From: Polaribacter pacificus
Lineage (GTDB): Bacteria > Bacteroidota > Bacteroidia > Flavobacteriales > Flavobacteriaceae
Length of the DNA: 64,000 nucleotides
Assembly (NCBI RefSeq): GCF_038024035.1
Contig: NZ_CP150664.1
Coordinates: 2,232,001 to 2,296,000, forward strand
Reading direction: 5' to 3'
The position numbers were made by a program, and so were the translations under genes. The notes under the pieces are model-generated. The model searched no databases, was not told where the DNA came from, and saw only the letters and a program-made list of their open reading frames with translations. Below, piece by piece: positions 8,288 to 17,854 of this stretch (position 1 is the stretch's first letter; the number at the start of each line of letters is the position of its first letter).

Positions 8288-9772
8288 ATGGAAAGTCAGA
8301 ACATCAAACCTACCGAGCCAAAAAACGACCCAATTATAGAGAATAAAGAACTAAATATCTGGGAGGCTTTGATCCCTGTTTTTGCCTTGATAACCATGTT
8401 GTTCTACAATGTTTTTTACGCCTATGGTGATGATGCTTTAAGTGGGAGTAATCAATTTATTTTGTTGCTAGGTGCTGCTGTAGCTGCTATAGTAGGTTTT
8501 AGAAATAAAGTTTCTTACAAGCAAATGATAGAAGAGGTTGCAGAGAATGTCAAGTCTACAACAGGTGCCATACTCATACTTTTAATGGTTGGTTCACTAG
8601 CAGGAACTTGGTTGATAAGTGGAATCATCCCATCGATGATTTACTACGGTTTACAAATTTTAAATCCGACCATATTTTTAGCCGCTTCTGTAATTATTTG
8701 TGCCATTATTTCTATTGCTACAGGGAGTTCTTGGACCACCTCAGCAACCGTTGGTATCGCCTTGGTTGGAATCGGGAATACCTTAGGGATTTCTGCAGGA
8801 ATGACTGCAGGTGCTGTGCTATCTGGAGCTTATTTTGGAGATAAAATGTCACCGCTTTCTGATACCACCAATTTAGCGCCGGCCATGGCAGGAGGAGATC
8901 TTTTTGACCATATTAAATATATGACTCTTACCACGGTGCCTACCATTATTGTTACCCTTATTGTTTTTATAATTATTGGCTTGTCAATTGATACCACAGG
9001 AGTTCCAAATATTTCAGATCAATTAACTGCCATTGATAGTGCTTTTAATATTTCGCCTTGGTTGTTTTTAGTGCCAGCCTTTGTCATCTTTATGATTGTG
9101 AGAAAAACAGAGCCATTGGTAGCTTTGCTAGTTGGTACTCTACTTGGAGGTGTTACAGCAATTATAGCACAGCCAGACATTGTTGCTAAAGTAGCAGGAG
9201 CAGACTCATTGACTTTTAATTCTGCCTACAAAGGAATTATGAATGCAATGACGGTAAGCTCATCTGTAGAGACTACCAGTGTAGAGCTAAATGATTTGTT
9301 TACTGCAAAAGGAATGAGTGGAATGCTCGGGACTATTTGGTTGATCATTTGTGCCATGGTTTTTGGAGGAGTGATGGATGCTATAGGAGCCTTAGCAAGA
9401 ATAAGTAAAGCACTGTTGAGTTTAGCAACTTCTGTATTTGGTTTGTTTGCTAGTACAGTTGCAAGTTGTTTGGCTTTAAACATTACTGCTTCAGATCAAT
9501 ATTTAGCTATTGTAGTACCAGGTAAAATGTTTAAAAAAGCATACGAAGACAAAGGTTTAGCTCCAGAAAATTTAAGTAGAACCTTAGAAGATTCTGGTAC
9601 AGTAACTTCGGTTTTAATCCCTTGGAATACCTGTGGTGCTTACCAATCTGGTGTTTTAGGAGTAAGTGTTGCAGATTACTTTTTCTTTGCAATCTTTAAC
9701 TGGTTAAGTCCGATTATGACGCTAATCTTTGCAGCATTCAACATCAAAATAAAACAATTGGTACAAAAGTAA
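8288..9772 (+). CDS. nhaC: Na+/H+ antiporter NhaC
   Basis: 494-aa integral membrane antiporter with about 12 hydrophobic segments, the usual NhaC length. Conserved stretches include TGSSWTTSATVGIALVGIG, SGAYFGDKMSPLSDTTNLA and LEDSGTVTSVLIPWNTCGAY. It would expel Na+ in exchange for protons, suiting a marine or saline habitat. Its stop codon abuts the start of the GNAT gene, so the pair is cotranscribed. Confidence 0.92.
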   Translation: MESQNIKPTEPKNDPIIENKELNIWEALIPVFALITMLFYNVFYAYGDDALSGSNQFILLLGAAVAAIVGFRNKVSYKQMIEEVAENVKSTTGAILILLMVGSLAGTWLISGIIPSMIYYGLQILNPTIFLAASVIICAIISIATGSSWTTSATVGIALVGIGNTLGISAGMTAGAVLSGAYFGDKMSPLSDTTNLAPAMAGGDLFDHIKYMTLTTVPTIIVTLIVFIIIGLSIDTTGVPNISDQLTAIDSAFNISPWLFLVPAFVIFMIVRKTEPLVALLVGTLLGGVTAIIAQPDIVAKVAGADSLTFNSAYKGIMNAMTVSSSVETTSVELNDLFTAKGMSGMLGTIWLIICAMVFGGVMDAIGALARISKALLSLATSVFGLFASTVASCLALNITASDQYLAIVVPGKMFKKAYEDKGLAPENLSRTLEDSGTVTSVLIPWNTCGAYQSGVLGVSVADYFFFAIFNWLSPIMTLIFAAFNIKIKQLVQK

Positions 9773-10225
9773 ATGATTGTAAAAGCTCTGTCTTCTGATG
9801 CAACAAGCATCACTCAAGTGGCGCTTATTTCTAAAGCGTATTGGGGCTATTCTGAAGCGCAAATTTTGTCTTGGACTGATGAGTTAACAGTGAGTCCAGA
9901 AATGATTCAAGAGATGCAGGTCTATGTGTGGAAAGAAGGTCAAAAGATTCTTGGCTTTTATGTTTTAAACCAACCTCTAGATAATAAAATTGAATTAGAA
10001 TTCTTATTTGTTTTGCCTAGTTTTATAGGAAAGGGAATCGGTAAAAAACTACTTGTTCACGCGATTGAAATTGCTAAAAAAAATCCAGAGAATTTGTTGA
10101 TGACACTAGATGCAGATCCTAATGCAGCACCTTTTTATAGTAGCCAGGGTTTTCAGACTGTAGGTCAAAAAAACAGCAGTATTTTTGGACGATTCATGCC
10201 AAAAATGTCACTTCCTTTACATTAA
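9773..10225 (+). CDS. GNAT family N-acetyltransferase
   Basis: 150-aa acetyl-CoA-dependent acyltransferase fold. The acetyl-CoA pyrophosphate loop is seen in VLPSFIGKGIGKKLL (R/QxxGxG/A type), followed by LDADPNAAPFYSSQGF, typical of motif B. It is coupled to nhaC (zero gap). Substrate unknown. The stop codon directly abuts the stop codon of the convergent small gene on the other strand. Confidence 0.88.
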   Translation: MIVKALSSDATSITQVALISKAYWGYSEAQILSWTDELTVSPEMIQEMQVYVWKEGQKILGFYVLNQPLDNKIELEFLFVLPSFIGKGIGKKLLVHAIEIAKKNPENLLMTLDADPNAAPFYSSQGFQTVGQKNSSIFGRFMPKMSLPLH

Positions 10226-10471
10226 TTATTTTGTTTTATTTGGTAGCAAATTGGCAAGTATTGAAGCTATAAGCAACAACCAAGGGAGTCCGTGAAGCAG
10301 CAAGTCAAAAAGATCTTGAAATTGCATTGCATCGCTTCCAGAAAACGCATTTCCACCAAGAACCCACTGAATTTTCCCTACAATATGAGGAGGGTTAAAA
10401 GGAGCCAGTCCTAAGGTTAAAGAGGCTAGTAAAAATAGTTTCCAGTTTTTGGCAAGTTGTAGTTTCATCAT
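10226..10471 (-). CDS. Small conserved membrane protein (unknown function)
   Basis: 81 aa with two hydrophobic segments flanking LAPFNPPHIVGKIQWVLGG and DLFDLLLHGLPWLLL. I recognise this as a small conserved family of marine bacteria that is often labelled RND transporter in databases; at this length it cannot be a transporter. The gene is 18 nt upstream of the porin gene on the same strand if read from the porin's end, so the porin is transcribed first. Confidence 0.65.
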   Translation of the reverse strand: MMKLQLAKNWKLFLLASLTLGLAPFNPPHIVGKIQWVLGGNAFSGSDAMQFQDLFDLLLHGLPWLLLIASILANLLPNKTK

Positions 10472-10489
10472 TATTAAATGTATTAGGGC

Positions 10490-12448
10490 TTAAATAAACC
10501 AGTTCCAAACCAAGCCAAAACGGATTACAAAATCTCTGTATGGATAATTGGGTGCAGACATATAGTTTCTATCAGAAAAGCTAGAGGTAACATTGTCAAT
10601 TTTTAAAAATAATCGAGTTCTTCTTACCTGTGCATTAAAAAACACATCAATGGTTGGGTAGCCAATATCTGTGTTGTTTTGTAAATAAAACTCATTTAAC
10701 AAGGGGTTAAATGCATTGGCCTTATAACTGCTAAAATAATTTAAAGTAGCACCTATTTGTACTTTCATCGGCTTGCCTTCAAACCAGTAATCTGTATAGT
10801 AAAAGGTGTTTCTGCTTACAAAATCAGGAACTCTAAAAACATCAGAGCCGGTAGCAACTTTCTGATACAGTAAGGTATTGTCTAAGGCAAATTTTCCAAA
10901 AGTAAACTCCTTTTGGGCCTTTATTTTCATATAAGAAATATTCTCAGCAGCCTGCACTGGTTTTGAGTTTTCATCAAAATAAGTATAGTTTTCTATATGA
11001 TTAAAATCAGCAGAAACTTCTAGCCATTTTGATGTTACACCCACCTGTAAGTTTCGAGTATTGACATTTTTAAAGTTGGAGTTCTCCCAGTTATAATCAT
11101 CATAAGAACTCTGATACAGTATGCTGTTAAAATTCGGAGCTTTTGAGTTTAGCAGTATGCTTGCTTTTAACGTCAACTCCTTGCTTTTTGTATAGAGCGC
11201 TTCTGTATAAAAATGGTTTCCAGAAAGTAGATCAGAACCTGGGGTTACTATTAGGCTTGCGTTTAACTGAAATTGTTTTATAGAAGCCTGCCAACTGGTT
11301 CCAAAACCTAGGGCGCTACCGCGTAATTTTGGGCTAGCAATAGGACTAACAGTAGGATTGATATCAGTTGCATATCCATAGGCGTAATTGCTAAAATTGG
11401 CCAAGGCTCTAAAGGTTCCTAAAATATATTTAGAGTTGAATTCTAAATAGAGTTTATTGTCTACACGCTTACTTTCTACCTGATCATTAATGCTGCTTAA
11501 GGCGCTTGTGCTGCCAAATAAATCAGTGTTTATAGTCGGTTGGATAAACTCGTAATTTTTGGTTTCATGACGAAAGGCATGCCCAAGCTTTAAATTGCTA
11601 AAGTCTTTTGTTTGACTGCTATCTCTGCTCACAAACAATTTAAAATCGTGCTCTAAGTAGAGTCTGTTTCCGTCAAAAACAGTCTCGGTATTTTCTAAAT
11701 TTACATCCAGACGACCACGCTCTTTAAAGTTAGGGTCGTTTGTGGTAAAATCATTCATAGCTGAGGTGGTTAAACCTCCATTTTCTTGATTTAATAAATC
11801 TTGTTTGGCAATGTGTCCTCTTAGAGCATATCTGTCGTTTTTAGAGCGATAGCTAAAAAAGGTTCTAAAATTTCCTTGACTTGCCAATGAGTTTCTATAA
11901 TTTCCCAGAGAACGCAATCCTTTATAAGCGATACCTACATTTAAGCGTCTCGAAAAATTCAAGGTAAAAAGCACGTCTAAAACCTGACCTTGTTGCATTC
12001 CTGTCCTGTACAAAATTTCTGTACTTGGCGTCGGGACCTCATAATAATTAATGTCCTCTGTTTTTAGGTAGTTAAATTGCTTACCTGTAATGCCCATTTC
12101 TGGTGAAGAGCTCAGTTGATTAAAATTATATGTAAGCTGATTAAATGTTTGTCCTTGGTTGGCAAATGACAAGAGTCCGAACAAATCTTTACGCAAAAAA
12201 TTAAACTTGTATTCTTTGGCAATCGTTAGGGTGGTATCTATTAAAGTGGTGTCCTTTTTGAAAGAAATAATTTTGTAATCTGTATACTTGGTTTTTCCGC
12301 TAAGGCTAACTGTTATTTCTATAGGGGTAACGGTGTCTTGATCCATGTTGTAAAACACGTTATTATTGCTTTGTGTGGTTCTAATTTGACTCTGCAAAAG
12401 GTTTGTCAAAAAAAACAAGCAAGTAAAAACGATTAAAAACTTCTTCAT
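10490..12448 (-). CDS. Putative outer-membrane porin
   Basis: 652 aa with a Sec signal peptide (MKKFLIVFTCLFFLTNLLQS) followed by a long series of alternating aromatic and polar strands, typical of a beta-barrel, ending in FGLVWNWFI with a C-terminal aromatic pattern suited to BAM recognition. It matches the layout of the Bacteroidota putative porin family (PF14121-like). Substrate unknown. It is transcribed divergently from rnhB over an 84-nt gap. Confidence 0.78.
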   Translation of the reverse strand: MKKFLIVFTCLFFLTNLLQSQIRTTQSNNNVFYNMDQDTVTPIEITVSLSGKTKYTDYKIISFKKDTTLIDTTLTIAKEYKFNFLRKDLFGLLSFANQGQTFNQLTYNFNQLSSSPEMGITGKQFNYLKTEDINYYEVPTPSTEILYRTGMQQGQVLDVLFTLNFSRRLNVGIAYKGLRSLGNYRNSLASQGNFRTFFSYRSKNDRYALRGHIAKQDLLNQENGGLTTSAMNDFTTNDPNFKERGRLDVNLENTETVFDGNRLYLEHDFKLFVSRDSSQTKDFSNLKLGHAFRHETKNYEFIQPTINTDLFGSTSALSSINDQVESKRVDNKLYLEFNSKYILGTFRALANFSNYAYGYATDINPTVSPIASPKLRGSALGFGTSWQASIKQFQLNASLIVTPGSDLLSGNHFYTEALYTKSKELTLKASILLNSKAPNFNSILYQSSYDDYNWENSNFKNVNTRNLQVGVTSKWLEVSADFNHIENYTYFDENSKPVQAAENISYMKIKAQKEFTFGKFALDNTLLYQKVATGSDVFRVPDFVSRNTFYYTDYWFEGKPMKVQIGATLNYFSSYKANAFNPLLNEFYLQNNTDIGYPTIDVFFNAQVRRTRLFLKIDNVTSSFSDRNYMSAPNYPYRDFVIRFGLVWNWFI

Positions 12449-12532
12449 AAATCAAGGTTTGTTAGGCAAATGTAAAATATTTAAACGGAAAAAAAGAGGA
12501 ATTGTTTCTTCTAAAACTGTTAATTTGTAGTC

Positions 12533-13132
12533 ATGTTACAAGCAAATTATAGCGGGGTTCTTTTAGAAGCAGGCACAGATGAAGCCGGTAGAGGTTGTCT
12601 GTCTGGTCCAGTGGTTGCTGCGGCCGTAATTTTACCTGCAGATTTTGAGCATCCCTTACTCAACGATTCAAAGCAGCTTACAGAAAAACAACGAATGCAC
12701 CTAAAACCAATTATAGAGGAGGCTGCCCTTAGTTTTGGGGTTAGTTTTGTCTCGGCAGAAGAGGTAGACGCCATTAATGTCTTGCAAGCATCTATTGTTG
12801 GAATGCAAAGATCTATTGCGCAATTAAAACCTCAGCCTGAGTTTATTATTGTAGATGGCAATAAGTTTAAACCCTATAAAGATGTTCCGCATGAAACCAT
12901 CGTAAAAGGCGATGCCAAATTTTTAAGCATTGCAGCAGCATCAGTCTTGGCAAAAACGTATAGAGATGCCTATATGGAAGACTTACATGCTCAGTTTCCA
13001 GCATATTATTGGAGTAAAAATAAAGGCTACCCTACCAAACAACACAGAGCGGCTATTCGAGAATTTGGCATCACACCACATCATAGAAAAAGCTTTCGTT
13101 TGCTTCCAGAACAGCTAAAATTAGATTTGTAA
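12533..13132 (+). CDS. rnhB: Ribonuclease HII
   Basis: Cleaves RNA of RNA/DNA hybrids and removes single ribonucleotides from DNA. 199 aa, normal length. Catalytic acids are in [19 protein letters not shown] (DEAGRG motif) and in IIVDGNKF; the [20 protein letters not shown] block is also conserved. Preceded by the divergent porin; the following gene starts about 90 nt on. Confidence 0.95.
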   Translation: MLQANYSGVLLEAGTDEAGRGCLSGPVVAAAVILPADFEHPLLNDSKQLTEKQRMHLKPIIEEAALSFGVSFVSAEEVDAINVLQASIVGMQRSIAQLKPQPEFIIVDGNKFKPYKDVPHETIVKGDAKFLSIAAASVLAKTYRDAYMEDLHAQFPAYYWSKNKGYPTKQHRAAIREFGITPHHRKSFRLLPEQLKLDL

Positions 13133-13222
13133 AAGCGCGTTTGTTTTTTCTTAGAAGTATCTTCTTTTTTTATCTTTATTTTTAAAAAGTTCAGCTATTT
13201 TAGCAAGCTAAATACTCATCCC

Positions 13223-14272
13223 ATGATTAAGAGAACTCGAGCAGAAATTACCAAGTGTATTTTACACAAAGTAGCCAACAAATACAACAGTGGTCAGAAT
13301 AATTTTTCTGAAAACCTTATGCGTTTTGATGAAGAAAGCTACCAATTAATGCTGCCGTTTCTTTTAAAGCCATTTACCAACCTTACTCAAAGTTATCGTT
13401 TTAGTCATCATGCAGATGTAAGACTTAATGAGATGAACAACTATGCGAGTACTGTTTTTAAAGATGAGAGTACTTTTATTGAGCAATCAAAACACATCGT
13501 TAATCATTTGTTTGAGCAGTCCAACTCTGCCCAAATTAAAAAAGGTGATGTCATAGTGGCTTTTATAGAAGGCATTGAGTATCAAGATGTGCTAACAGAA
13601 GCCATTGGAGTTTTTAAGATAGAAAACAAGATTGATTTTTTTCAGACTTATTTAGAAGAAGGCAGTTTTGATGTAGCTGTACAGCAGGGAATCAGCACTA
13701 AAAAAATAGACAAGGGTTGTTTAATTTTAAACACAACAGATACGCAAGGAACTGTAGTGTTAAGTATAGATAACAACAATTACGATGCGCAATATTGGAT
13801 TAAAAACTTTTTATCTGTTTCTTATGCCGATGATAGAAATCAGCACACACAAAGTTATTTAGAACTGTGTAAAGAGTTTTCAGAAGAGATTATCAAGCCA
13901 GAATTTGGCAAGCAAGAACAAGGACAGTTTTTAGCAAATACCGTTGATTATTTTAAAGAAAACGAGTCCGTAGACTATGCTAATTTTAAAGAAGAAATCT
14001 TTGAAGAAGAAAAGCATAAAGAAATGTTTGACGATTATAAAAAACATTTTGAAAGTTTAAACGACGTATTAATTCGCAACAATTTTGAAGTGTCTGATGT
14101 AGTTTTAAAACGAGAGAAACAAAAGATTAAAACCAGCATCAAGCTAGACACACATATAGAGATTAAGCTAGATATTGATGCACCTGATGCAGCTTCTGAG
14201 TACCTGGAGAGAGGTTATGATGAAGATAAAAAAATGAAATACTACAAGGTGTATTTTAACGAAGAAAAATAA
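13223..14272 (+). CDS. Nucleoid-associated protein, NdpA/YejK family
   Basis: 349 aa. The sequence fits the 37-kDa nucleoid-associated protein family: an N-terminal sensor-like half, the central YWIKNFLSVSYADDRNQHTQ segment and a C-terminal half rich in acidic and lysine residues. The precise role (chromosome binding, phage or stress related) is not settled for the family. Free-standing gene. Confidence 0.8.
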   Translation: MIKRTRAEITKCILHKVANKYNSGQNNFSENLMRFDEESYQLMLPFLLKPFTNLTQSYRFSHHADVRLNEMNNYASTVFKDESTFIEQSKHIVNHLFEQSNSAQIKKGDVIVAFIEGIEYQDVLTEAIGVFKIENKIDFFQTYLEEGSFDVAVQQGISTKKIDKGCLILNTTDTQGTVVLSIDNNNYDAQYWIKNFLSVSYADDRNQHTQSYLELCKEFSEEIIKPEFGKQEQGQFLANTVDYFKENESVDYANFKEEIFEEEKHKEMFDDYKKHFESLNDVLIRNNFEVSDVVLKREKQKIKTSIKLDTHIEIKLDIDAPDAASEYLERGYDEDKKMKYYKVYFNEEK

Positions 14273-14355
14273 GGATAGCCACACAAAGAGCCCATTTTTT
14301 CTTTAGTTTTTTTTGATTAGAATTTGTATATTTACTCATACTAAACTTTGTAAAG

Positions 14356-14853
14356 ATGAAAAAAGCGATCTTAGGATGTGTCGTTTGGTTTTGCTGTCTT
14401 CAAATAGGTATCGCCCAAGATACGAAGCAAACCTTCACTTCCGAATTAGGGAAATTTTCAATTGCCCACCAATCAGAAATTAGAGAAAGTACTAAAGAAA
14501 ATGAAAATAGCACCGTGTATCGGGTTGCCTTTAGGCATCAAGATATGATGTTTGTGGTTTCTAGTACTCATCAAAAAAACAAGGCAAATGATATTGATGT
14601 TTTGCTAAAAACCTCTTTAAAAACCTTTGCTGAGGCCACCAAAGCAAGTTTGTTAAGTCAGAAGAATATGACCTTGAGTGGAGCAAAAGGCATTTCTGCC
14701 TCATTAAAGATGGAAGAGAATGGGCTTTTATCAGCGTATAGGGTGTATTCTAAAGGTCTGTACTTGTATCAGTTAATGGTTTTTGCCAAAGCAGAAAATT
14801 TTAAACCAGCAGAGGCAAAAACATTTTTTGATTCGTTTGCTATCTTAAAGTAG
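14356..14853 (+). CDS. Secreted protein of unknown function
   Basis: 165 aa with a clear signal peptide (MKKAILGCVVWFCCLQIGIAQ, cleavage after about residue 20). The mature part has TFTSELGKFSIAHQSEI and a C-terminal YQLMVFAKAENFKPAEAKTF segment, reminiscent of small periplasmic proteins that follow a stress-type beta-sheet fold. No family recognised. Its stop is 14 nt from the convergent lipB stop. Confidence 0.65.
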   Translation: MKKAILGCVVWFCCLQIGIAQDTKQTFTSELGKFSIAHQSEIRESTKENENSTVYRVAFRHQDMMFVVSSTHQKNKANDIDVLLKTSLKTFAEATKASLLSQKNMTLSGAKGISASLKMEENGLLSAYRVYSKGLYLYQLMVFAKAENFKPAEAKTFFDSFAILK

Positions 14854-14866
14854 CAGTATAGCTTGA

Positions 14867-15571
14867 TTAATAGTCAAAACGCTCTACCTCAAAAGCAGTC
14901 TTAAAATGTTTTAGTATTTTTTCTTTGACTTCTTCTAAAGGAATTTTTTTGCCCAATTCTGCCTCCATAGAGGTAACGGCTTTTCCTTTAATTCCGCAGG
15001 GAATAATATTGTCAAAATAACCAAGATTTGCATTGACGTTTAAGGCAAAACCATGCATGGTTACCCAACGGCTGGTTCTGATGCCCATGGCACAAATTTT
15101 ACGCGCAAAAGGTGTACCTACACCAAGCCAAACTCCAGTTTCGCCTTTGCTTCGTTCACTCTCTATGCCGTATTCTGCAAGTGTCTTGATAATCACATCT
15201 TCTAACAGACGCAGGTATTTGTGAATGTCTGTAAAGAAATTTTCTAAATCTAAAATAGGGTAGCCCACAAGCTGTCCAGGACCGTGATAGGTAATATCAC
15301 CACCCCTGTTAATCTTGTAAAAACTGGCGCCTTTTGCAGCTAACTGTGCTTCGTTTAGTAGCAGGTTAGAAAGATCACCACTTTTACCTAAAGTATATAC
15401 ATGAGGATGCTCTACAAACAAAAAATGATTGGGTGTTTGTAGGTCTATTTGCGCTTTTCTATTGGCAATTTTTAGATCGACGATCTCTTGCAATAAAGCA
15501 GTTTGATAATCCCAAGTTTCTTGATAATCCTTGGTTCCTAGATCTTGTATGTGTACAGTTTTGTTTATCAT
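14867..15571 (-). CDS. lipB: Octanoyl-ACP:protein N-octanoyltransferase
   Basis: Transfers octanoate from ACP to the lipoyl domains of 2-oxoacid dehydrogenases. 234 aa from the chosen start. Conserved: NRGGDITYHGPGQLVGYPIL and ICAMGIRTSRWVTMHGFALN, the latter holding the catalytic-site Lys/Cys region (CGIKGKAVTS further on). I chose MINKT (15571) over MHTTM (15583) because the upstream ATG overlaps the -7 element CAAAGATA (TATCTTTG on this strand, 15581-15588). That leaves a leader of only a few nucleotides. Confidence 0.9.
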   Translation of the reverse strand: MINKTVHIQDLGTKDYQETWDYQTALLQEIVDLKIANRKAQIDLQTPNHFLFVEHPHVYTLGKSGDLSNLLLNEAQLAAKGASFYKINRGGDITYHGPGQLVGYPILDLENFFTDIHKYLRLLEDVIIKTLAEYGIESERSKGETGVWLGVGTPFARKICAMGIRTSRWVTMHGFALNVNANLGYFDNIIPCGIKGKAVTSMEAELGKKIPLEEVKEKILKHFKTAFEVERFDY

Positions 15572-15580
15572 TGTTGTATG

Positions 15581-15605
15581 CAAAGATAAATATTAATTAT
15601 CTTTG
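15581..15605. promoter_or_regulatory. Back-to-back divergent promoters for lipB and the metalloprotease
   Basis: A CAAAGATA (15581-15588; TATCTTTG on the minus strand) and a TATCTTTG (15598-15605, plus strand) form a near-palindrome with two -7 elements facing outward, one for each divergent gene. The two promoters must overlap, so transcription of the genes may be mutually exclusive. Confidence 0.6.
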
Positions 15606-15644
15606 TAAGTACATACTTCGGTTTGTAATTTAGTACACTAGCAT

Positions 15645-17846
15645 ATGAAAAAAAGACTACACTATTTTTTACTCGGTTGTTTATTAACGGCCAGTCCTGT
15701 GGTGTCTCAAGAGTTTTTTGAGAGTATTCCTCAGGTTCCATTAACTAATGAGCAAGAATTAAGTGCTAGATCTAATACGCCAGAAAACTATCAATTGTAT
15801 GCGGTTAATACTAGTCTGCTAAACAATGGGCTAGTTACACTTGCAAAGAATAACCAAAGAGTTATCAATTTGCCGACTCCGCTAGGTATACAGCGTTTTA
15901 CTGTTAAAGAGGCAGCTGTACTTTCAGATGCCTTGGCGCTAGAGTATCCTCAAATAAAATCATATAGCGGTGTAGGATTAGATGACCCAACAGCAACTAT
16001 TCGATTTAGTCAAGCAGCTGATGGTTTTCATGCCATGATTAGCTCTAAAAACTACCCAGTTTATTTTATAGATCCCTATACTAAAGACCATAAAATTTTA
16101 ATTGGCTATCAAAAAAGTTCAACTAAAAATCAAGATTTTGAATGTTTTGTAGAAGATCAAATAAACGCCTATCAACAAAAGAGTACAGCGTTAAGTAAAA
16201 CGACGGCAAACCACGATGGTAAACTAAGAACTTATCGACTGGCAGTGGCTACTACTGCCGAGTATTCTCAGTTTCATTTAACCAATCAAAATATTGCAGC
16301 CTCTGCTACAGAGGCTCAAAAAAAAGCAGCAGTACTTTCTGCAATTAACACTTCAATGACTAGAGTAAATGCCATTTTTGAAAGAGATCTTGGTGTTCGC
16401 ATGCAGTTGGTAGCAAACAATGCAGATCTGATCTTTTTTGACCCGCTATCGGATGGGTTTTCCAATAGTGATGCTGATGAATTAATTAAGGAGTCTCAAG
16501 CCAAAATAGACAATATTATTGGTAATGCCAATTATGATGTAGGTCATACTTTTAGCACAGGTGGTGGAGGTTTGGCAGCCATGGGGCTTTGTTTAACAGG
16601 AGTTAAGGCAAAAGGAATTACGGGTTCAGGATCTCCGATCAACGATACTTTTGATATAGATTTTGTGGCTCATGAGTTAGGTCATCAGTTTGGGGCAAAT
16701 CATACCCAATACAATGACTGTCAAAGAAATTCTGGTACCGCAGTAGAACCAGGAAGCGCTTCTACAATTATGGGATATGCGGGGATCTGTGAGCCAAATG
16801 TACAAAGCAGTAGCGATGCTTATTTTCATGCTATAAGTATTCAAGAAATGTGGAATCTTTTAAGCGGGCAAGGGAGCTGTGCTGTGATTACTGAAACTGG
16901 AAACACGCCGCCTTCTGCACAGGCAGGTGCCAATGTAACCATTCCAAGCTTAACCCCATTTGTACTTAAAGGAGCAGGTTCTGATACCGATGCAGATAAT
17001 GAGCTTACATATACTTGGGAGCAGATTGATAATACTTTAGGTTTTCCGATGGCTCCTGATGCAAGCAGTACAGGGGGGCCAATGTTTAGATCAGTTAATC
17101 CGATTGGTAATCCTAATAGATATATGCCTGTACTAGATACCGTTTTAACAGGGAAAACCTTTAGCACTTGGGAAGTCTTACCATCTGTAACAAGAAATTT
17201 AAATTTTAGATTAACTGTTAGAGATAATGTAAATGCCACTGCCTATGATGATATTAAGGTTGGGGTGGATGGAAATTCAGGACCCTTTGTAGTTACTTCT
17301 CACGATAGCAATGCTACTTTGCAAGGGAACTCTACTCAGACCGTTGTTTGGGATGTGGCAAATTCTGATGTAGCTCCTGTAAATTGTAGCTTGGTTAATA
17401 TTTTACTCTCTACCGATGGTGGTCAGACTTTTGATACCATCATACTAACCAATACACCTAATGATGGGAGTCAATTAATTGTATTGCCTAATGTTAATAC
17501 CAGTTTGGCTAGAATAAAAGTAGAGGCGGTAAACAATTTATTTTATGCGGTAAATGCTTCAAATTTTAGCATTGATAAAACAGCAAATGAAGAAGAGTTT
17601 ATTGATTTTGCCTTGTACCCAAACCCAACAAAAGGATTGCTTAAATTGGAGTTTGAGACCGTGTCTAGCAAAGTGATCATTAACTTGGTAGATGTTCAAG
17701 GAAGACTCATCAAAGAAGATGTTTTTGAGCAAGTGCCTTCTGTCTTTCGTGAAGAGCTCAATTACGGTCAGGTAGCATCTGGTTTGTACTTATTGCACAT
17801 TAAAAATGGCGCTAAGCAAATGGTTAAAAAAATACTCATCAACTAA
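15645..17846 (+). CDS. Secreted zinc metalloprotease with type IX sorting domain
   Basis: 733 aa. Signal peptide MKKRLHYFLLGCLLTASPVVSQ, then a propeptide-like region, a reprolysin-type metalloprotease domain with the extended zinc motif HELGHQFGANH at about residue 343, a beta-sandwich region from about 420, and a C-terminal type A sorting domain from about 650 (FALYPNPTKG ... GLYLLHIKNG ... KKILIN). It should be exported by the type IX secretion system and released or anchored at the surface. The downstream Met of the metzincin Met-turn is plausible at STIMGYAGIC. Substrate unknown. Confidence 0.9.
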   Translation: MKKRLHYFLLGCLLTASPVVSQEFFESIPQVPLTNEQELSARSNTPENYQLYAVNTSLLNNGLVTLAKNNQRVINLPTPLGIQRFTVKEAAVLSDALALEYPQIKSYSGVGLDDPTATIRFSQAADGFHAMISSKNYPVYFIDPYTKDHKILIGYQKSSTKNQDFECFVEDQINAYQQKSTALSKTTANHDGKLRTYRLAVATTAEYSQFHLTNQNIAASATEAQKKAAVLSAINTSMTRVNAIFERDLGVRMQLVANNADLIFFDPLSDGFSNSDADELIKESQAKIDNIIGNANYDVGHTFSTGGGGLAAMGLCLTGVKAKGITGSGSPINDTFDIDFVAHELGHQFGANHTQYNDCQRNSGTAVEPGSASTIMGYAGICEPNVQSSSDAYFHAISIQEMWNLLSGQGSCAVITETGNTPPSAQAGANVTIPSLTPFVLKGAGSDTDADNELTYTWEQIDNTLGFPMAPDASSTGGPMFRSVNPIGNPNRYMPVLDTVLTGKTFSTWEVLPSVTRNLNFRLTVRDNVNATAYDDIKVGVDGNSGPFVVTSHDSNATLQGNSTQTVVWDVANSDVAPVNCSLVNILLSTDGGQTFDTIILTNTPNDGSQLIVLPNVNTSLARIKVEAVNNLFYAVNASNFSIDKTANEEEFIDFALYPNPTKGLLKLEFETVSSKVIINLVDVQGRLIKEDVFEQVPSVFREELNYGQVASGLYLLHIKNGAKQMVKKILIN

Positions 17847-17854
17847 GTCCTTGC

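Noticed and set aside
10226..10471. RND transporter
   Set aside because: Database-style label for this family; 81 aa with two hydrophobic segments cannot form an RND pump.
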